Shown here piece by piece: positions 5,510 through 8,619 of a stretch of DNA of 8,619 nt (positions are counted from its first letter, which is position 1; each line of letters opens with the position of its first letter). The DNA lies in contig PMBY01000189.1 of the NCBI GenBank assembly GCA_003153875.1, positions 1 through 8,619 on the forward strand, read 5' to 3'. The notes beneath the pieces are model-generated. The model ran no database searches. It was not told where the DNA came from and worked only from the letters and a program-made list of their open reading frames with translations. A program made the translations under genes and the position numbers. This stretch comes from Myxococcales bacterium. Lineage in GTDB: Bacteria; Myxococcota; Polyangia; Fen-1088.

Positions 5510-6829
5510 TCAGCGCACGCATCTCACGTTGGCGGTCGGAAAGTAATTCCAGGCGCCAACTGCACCATAGTTGGGCCCGGTGAAGCCATCGCAGTAGCTT
5601 AATCCCCACGCCTCGCCCTGCACCGGCGCGACCGCCAATTCAGCCGCCCAGAACCAGTATTTCGGATCTTTGCAGCCGTTCGGATTGTTCGGGAATGCAG
5701 TACGATTGACCGCGCCGCCGACAAGGCCTTCATTGACGGTGGAGGCTAGTTCGTTGAGCGCCGGAACGCGCCAGCCCGTGTGCCCATTGAGAGTCAAGCT
5801 TGCGCAGTAGGCGGCAGCATCCGCGTGTGCCAAGAGCGTCGGGGAGTAGCCTTGTTGCCAGGTGAGCCCCGTATAGTTGTCTTGCACTTCGCCGGTAGGC
5901 GGGGCCCCGATGATCGTGTAGTGATTGGGCGGTTCAACAGCGAGCACATTGGGGGCCTCGCCGGTGCCGTTGCCCCGCACACAGCGCGAGACTTGAGTTG
6001 CGGTGGTCAGCGGCATCGCGTTGCTGGTGAGTCCGTTACCACCATAGGTCCAGGCGAGGTTCGCGTTGTTAATCCCCATGATGGTTTCATACCAATACGA
6101 ACCCGTGGCAAAGCTTCCGCCGTTGATGGTGAAGATGGACGCAAAGCCCTTGTTTCCACGAGTGACGTCAACGATGGATGCCATCTCGATGCGCGTCGGC
6201 AAACGCCAATCATTGAACCCTGCCCAGTTGCTGGCGGCCAGAGCCGCGCAACGATCGGAATTGGCTTGCCAGTCGCCTTGTGTCGCAACATTGGATTTCT
6301 CCCACACGAGGCAGGTGATGTTGTCGAGCACCGCACCGTTGCCTAGATCGGCATAGCTCTGGTGATTGGGCGCATCCGTCTCGCTCGCTGGAGTTGGCAT
6401 CCTCCAACAAGCCCACTTGTGCGAGCCGCAGGTGGCGGGCTGGCATGTTCCTGGGATCCCTGTGCCGGTGGTTCCGCCGGTCGTCACGCCGCCGGTTCCA
6501 GCCGCGGCGCTTGATCCACCACCGCTGCTTGATGCTCCGGCCACTCCACCGCCCGAAGTCGCGGCCCCACCCGTTCCCAAGCTCCCGCCGGAGCCCTTGG
6601 CACCTCCTGCCGCCGTCGCGCCGCCACTACCATTGCTCCCGCCGCTACTTTGCGTCCCGCCCGTGCCAATCGAGCCACCGTTTCCTGTGGAGCCGCCACT
6701 TGTTGACGCCGCGCCCGTCCCTTGTGCCCCACCGGATCCACCCCCGGCCTTGGTAGACGCCCCACACCCGGCCAGAACCAGTCCGGCCACCACACCCAAG
6801 ACGAGCGCAAGATTCGAATCAGGTTTCAT
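5510..6829 (-). CDS. Lipoprotein with Gly/Ser-rich stalk and two DUF1566 (Lcl-type) domains
   Basis: 439 aa. The ATG at 6829 begins a lipoprotein signal (VLAGC, lipidated C22) and is preceded by the purine-rich GGGAGAAGGAGG. The open frame extends upstream to 7132 but overlaps the previous gene, so that start is rejected. Residues 23-127 are an almost pure Gly/Ser/Thr/Ala stalk. Two related domains follow. The first (about 155-300) has LDNITCLVWEKS, FNDWRLPTRIEM and SRCVRG. The second (about 318-439) has NYTGLTWQQG, HTGWRVPALNEL and a terminal NVRCVR. The pattern of a Gly-Leu-Thr-Trp-like strand, W-R-x-P and a terminal RCVR is that of DUF1566/Lcl C-terminal domains, found in surface adhesin-like proteins. 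It lies 14 nt downstream of the glycoside hydrolase-like gene on the same strand, so it is probably the second gene of an operon. Confidence 0.88.
   Translation of the reverse strand: MKPDSNLALVLGVVAGLVLAGCGASTKAGGGSGGAQGTGAASTSGGSTGNGGSIGTGGTQSSGGSNGSGGATAAGGAKGSGGSLGTGGAATSGGGVAGASSSGGGSSAAAGTGGVTTGGTTGTGIPGTCQPATCGSHKWACWRMPTPASETDAPNHQSYADLGNGAVLDNITCLVWEKSNVATQGDWQANSDRCAALAASNWAGFNDWRLPTRIEMASIVDVTRGNKGFASIFTINGGSFATGSYWYETIMGINNANLAWTYGGNGLTSNAMPLTTATQVSRCVRGNGTGEAPNVLAVEPPNHYTIIGAPPTGEVQDNYTGLTWQQGYSPTLLAHADAAAYCASLTLNGHTGWRVPALNELASTVNEGLVGGAVNRTAFPNNPNGCKDPKYWFWAAELAVAPVQGEAWGLSYCDGFTGPNYGAVGAWNYFPTANVRCVR
6448..6763 (-). repeat. Low-complexity Gly/Ser/Thr/Ala stalk-coding region
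   Basis: About 105 codons encode short irregular units such as TGG, SGG, GTGG and AGG within the DUF1566 lipoprotein. The DNA is skewed, with C-rich and G-rich strands, but no exact tandem unit recurs. It looks like a selected protein spacer rather than a microsatellite. Such stalks may hold domains away from the outer membrane. Confidence 0.7.
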
Positions 6830-6843
6830 CCTCCTTCTCCCGG

Positions 6844-8223
6844 CTATTTGAGCAGAATCGCGCCCGAGCCTGGCGCCAGTGAAAATGACGTCACAGACGT
6901 GTTTGCCACAGTGGCTGGCACGGCGCCGTCGGCGGGAACCGCACCGCCGCCTTGTGGATCGATCCGCTGCATGGGCGCGGCCAGCGTGACCGAAATGGCC
7001 GCGGTTCCCGGGTTGAGCAGCACGCTGCCTTTGGCGAAGTCTCGGCGGTACACGCCTTGCCAAGCCAGCGCATCCACGTTGCTTGGCCCGGCCACAGGCG
7101 CGCCCAGATCGATCTCCCACTCGGGGTACCATTCCAACGTGCTGTCGGCGAAGTAGAACAGATAGGTCCGGCTGCCCTTCACCAGCAGGTAGTTGGCCAG
7201 GTAGTACAGCCGTCGTTGCACGTCGCTGGTGCCGGACAAATAGTTCTGCTCGATAACGATCTTGCCGGCCGCAGCGATGGCCATGAGCTGATTGGTCGAC
7301 GCCTTCCAGTCAGCCAGAGAGAAGCTCGGATCGGCAAAGCCCTCGGAAAAGATGCCGGCGGTTCGTGTGTAATCGCTGTTGTCCCACGTGGTGGTGAACG
7401 CGCTGGTGTTCGGGATCAGCGGAGTACCGTTGGCCGCCAGCGAGCCGTTCAGTTGCGCAATCCAGGTGTCCCAGGCCGCGATCCAGGTCTGGCCGCCCAG
7501 CTCGCTGAAAACCTGATCGCGGGCCGCGGTGCCGGCCAGGCGGCTGTCGTCGCGCGAGCACTCGCCCTGCAGCAGCGCGGGCGAGGCCGAATCCAGAAAC
7601 ACGCCATCGTATTCGCCGACCGCGCTCTGCTGGGCGATAGAATCGGACCAATACGCGGCAAACCCGGGATCCGAGACGTTCATGAGCAGCTTGCCGTCGG
7701 AGCTGCTGGCCACACGGCCGCCGCTGGCATTGTGCCAGAACCAGCTCTCGTGCGTGGTCACCTCCGGGTAGTCGTTCGACCAGTGCAGCCCGTCGGTGAT
7801 GAAGGTGACCGAGGGCGCCGACTGCCACATGGCCAGGTGGTAGTGCAACACCACGAAATTGGGATTGAGCGCACGCAAGGCGCGGGTGGTTCCCAGCACC
7901 AGCTTCTGGCTGCCCACGTAATGGGTGGCGGCAAACTGCTGCTGCTGCGCCGTCATGTTGGGAAGTTGGTCGGACAGGATGGCGATGGTCGCGGTGGTAT
8001 CGGGGAAACGGCTGGCCGTGGGCGCCGGGACTTCGACCGCAACCTCGGTCCCCGTACCACTGTCCCGGCTCCCCGGAGCTGCGGCCGGGTTGTCGCGGCC
8101 GAAATCCGCAGACTGCGCCGGCAGCTCGACCGCACCGTCGGGTGGACCGGCGTTCCGCGCCTGCGAGGAACCACCGCAAGATAGACCAAGGAGCAAAGGG
8201 TACACGAGCATCCAAACCTTCAT
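6844..8223 (-). CDS. Putative glycoside hydrolase (GHL15-like) lipoprotein
   Basis: 459 aa. The ATG at 8223 starts a short lipoprotein signal (LGLSC, lipidated C16), so it is preferred over an open frame back to 8367. A linker to about residue 72 is Pro/Ala/Asp-rich. Residues about 75-375 look like a TIM barrel: FVVLHYHLAMW (123-133), HESWFWHN (158-165), MNVSDPGFAAYW (181-192), YDGVFLDS (205-212), FSEGF (292-296), KIVIEQNY and TYLFYFADSTLEWYPEW. This pattern, especially DGVFLD after a strand, fits the putative glycoside hydrolase family GHL15 (PF14885), related to GH114-like barrels. D206, D211 and E294 are candidate catalytic acids. Residues 385-459 look like a C-terminal beta domain. The substrate is unknown. 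No SD is visible. It is first in a two-gene operon with the DUF1566 lipoprotein, and both products are probably on the cell surface. Confidence 0.75.
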   Translation of the reverse strand: MKVWMLVYPLLLGLSCGGSSQARNAGPPDGAVELPAQSADFGRDNPAAAPGSRDSGTGTEVAVEVPAPTASRFPDTTATIAILSDQLPNMTAQQQQFAATHYVGSQKLVLGTTRALRALNPNFVVLHYHLAMWQSAPSVTFITDGLHWSNDYPEVTTHESWFWHNASGGRVASSSDGKLLMNVSDPGFAAYWSDSIAQQSAVGEYDGVFLDSASPALLQGECSRDDSRLAGTAARDQVFSELGGQTWIAAWDTWIAQLNGSLAANGTPLIPNTSAFTTTWDNSDYTRTAGIFSEGFADPSFSLADWKASTNQLMAIAAAGKIVIEQNYLSGTSDVQRRLYYLANYLLVKGSRTYLFYFADSTLEWYPEWEIDLGAPVAGPSNVDALAWQGVYRRDFAKGSVLLNPGTAAISVTLAAPMQRIDPQGGGAVPADGAVPATVANTSVTSFSLAPGSGAILLK

Positions 8224-8230
8224 AAGGAAT

Positions 8231-8260
8231 AGGATACAGCGCCCGCCTGCCCCGTGTCCG
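8231..8260 (-). promoter_or_regulatory. Possible promoter for a leaderless transcript of the GHL15-like gene
   Basis: On the minus strand CGGACA (8260-8255) and TATCCT (8236-8231) are separated by 18 nt. Each matches four of six bases of the -35 and -10 consensus. Only 7 nt separate TATCCT from the ATG at 8223, so transcription would begin at or next to the start codon. This would explain why no SD precedes this gene while its neighbours on either side have one. Confidence 0.3.
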
Positions 8261-8330
8261 TCTCTGGACTCGGTCTTTGCGGTACGCGGTGGGCCAGTGC
8301 AGCGTTCATCAGACTCCCGTGACGCTGCGA

Positions 8331-8361
8331 TTGGGAAGGCACGCCAATTCTGTGCTAGAAA
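8331..8361 (+). promoter_or_regulatory. Weak promoter candidate for the SIR2-like gene
   Basis: TGCTAGAAA (8353-8361) resembles an extended -10 (TG-n-TAGAAA). TTGGGA at 8331-8336 could serve as a -35, but the 19-nt spacer is long. The rest of the 222-bp divergent gap (8224-8445) holds the minus-strand promoter candidate and a 10-bp palindrome, and I see nothing else in it. Confidence 0.22.
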
Positions 8362-8412
8362 TCCCAACTACTTGGACTTGGCGTGACCCCGGGTGCACAC
8401 CTTGTTCGGCAC

Positions 8413-8422
8413 CGGGCGCCCG
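8413..8422. repeat. 10-bp GC palindrome before the SIR2-like gene
   Basis: CGGGCGCCCG is self-complementary and lies 23 bp before the ATG at 8446, between the promoter candidate and the SD. It could be an operator half or leader hairpin. Palindromes this short and GC-rich also occur by chance. Confidence 0.3.
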
Positions 8423-8445
8423 AGCGGAAAACATAGGGAGATCTC

Positions 8446-8619
8446 ATGCACGCACTGCCTGATGCGCTGGTCGAGCGCCTGAGGAACCGACAGGCCGTTC
8501 TGGTGGCTGGTGCTGGCTGTTCGGAGCTGGCCCAACTTCCTGGGTGGGCCGCTCTCGGCCAGTGCTTCCTCGAATGGGTGGCCGACGACGCGGACAAGGC
8601 CGCACTTTCCGATCTTCTG
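8446..8619 (+). CDS. SIR2-like protein, N-terminal fragment (runs off the window)
   Basis: 58 residues are visible and the frame stays open to the edge. The ATG at 8446 has AGGGAG at 8435-8440 with 5-nt spacing. After a short helix (LPDALVERLRNRQ) comes VLVAGAGCSELAQLPGW (18-34). This is the beta-strand plus GAGxS nucleotide-binding loop and the following LPxW of SIR2-like (SIR2_2-type) domains, which bind or cleave NAD. It has no signal peptide, unlike every complete gene in the window, so it is probably cytoplasmic. SIR2-like proteins with this N-terminus often act in anti-phage systems (ThsA, DSR and SIR2-APAZ types), but housekeeping or uncharacterised members also exist. The catalytic Asn/His region and any fused domain are outside the window, so neither activity nor role can be judged. 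Confidence 0.7.
   Translation, partial: MHALPDALVERLRNRQAVLVAGAGCSELAQLPGWAALGQCFLEWVADDADKAALSDLL

Noticed and set aside
6952..8184. Long + strand open frame (410 aa) opposite the GHL15-like gene
   Set aside because: It mirrors the real minus-strand gene, which has a lipobox and barrel motifs. The product is Arg/Gly/Val-rich without recognisable features.
8224..8445. Further sigma-54 matches in the divergent gap
   Set aside because: GG and GC pairs occur, but none combine N10 spacing with TGGCAC and TTGC-like elements.
1..8619. tRNA/rRNA genes, CRISPR arrays, insertion sequences, integrase or attachment sites
   Set aside because: None was found. There are no regularly spaced repeats, no transposase motifs and no tRNA-like cloverleaf.

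Overview
The window is GC-rich and tightly packed with genes for exported proteins. Its content points to a myxobacterium or close relative (Myxococcota, perhaps Polyangia). Indicators are a MopE-type metal-binding motif joined to a formylglycine-generating-enzyme (FGE) fold, a DUF2330 protein with a C-terminal helix and Arg4 tail resembling a MYXO-CTERM sorting signal, lipoproteins on long Gly/Ser/Ala stalks, and a probable sigma-54 promoter. The taxon is inferred from content, not from a marker gene.

Layout. Bases 1-75 may be the 3' end of an upstream + strand gene. Bases 174-2191 hold two + genes overlapping by 4 nt (ATGA): an exported FGE/SUMF1-fold protein with a MopE motif, then a DUF2330 protein. 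A convergent gap (2192-2291) holds a possible terminator and a perfect 14-bp palindrome. Bases 2292-3530 (-) encode an unrecognised exported protein with paired cysteines. A divergent gap (3531-3706) holds a strong -24/-12 match, two upstream repeats and an inverted repeat around the Shine-Dalgarno (SD) sequence. It leads to a YfbK-type von Willebrand A (VWA) lipoprotein at 3707-5488 (+). Bases 5510-8223 (-) are a two-gene lipoprotein operon: a putative glycoside hydrolase of the GHL15 type (transcribed first), then a stalked lipoprotein with two DUF1566/Lcl-type domains. After a 222-bp divergent gap, a + gene starts at 8446 and runs off the end. Its first residues carry the GAGxS nucleotide-binding signature of SIR2-like proteins.

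All six complete genes have an N-terminal export signal, and three have clear lipoboxes. The cluster is therefore best read as cell-envelope or surface functions: possible sulfatase-modifying-like, adhesion/VWA and glycan-active proteins. The SIR2-like gene at the right edge is the only cytoplasmic-looking one and could open a different module, possibly defence, that lies mostly outside the window. No RNA genes, insertion sequences, CRISPR arrays or integrases were seen. I see no complete novel system here. The best leads are the regulatory region upstream of the VWA gene, the FGE-fold protein lacking both catalytic cysteines, and the truncated SIR2-like gene.
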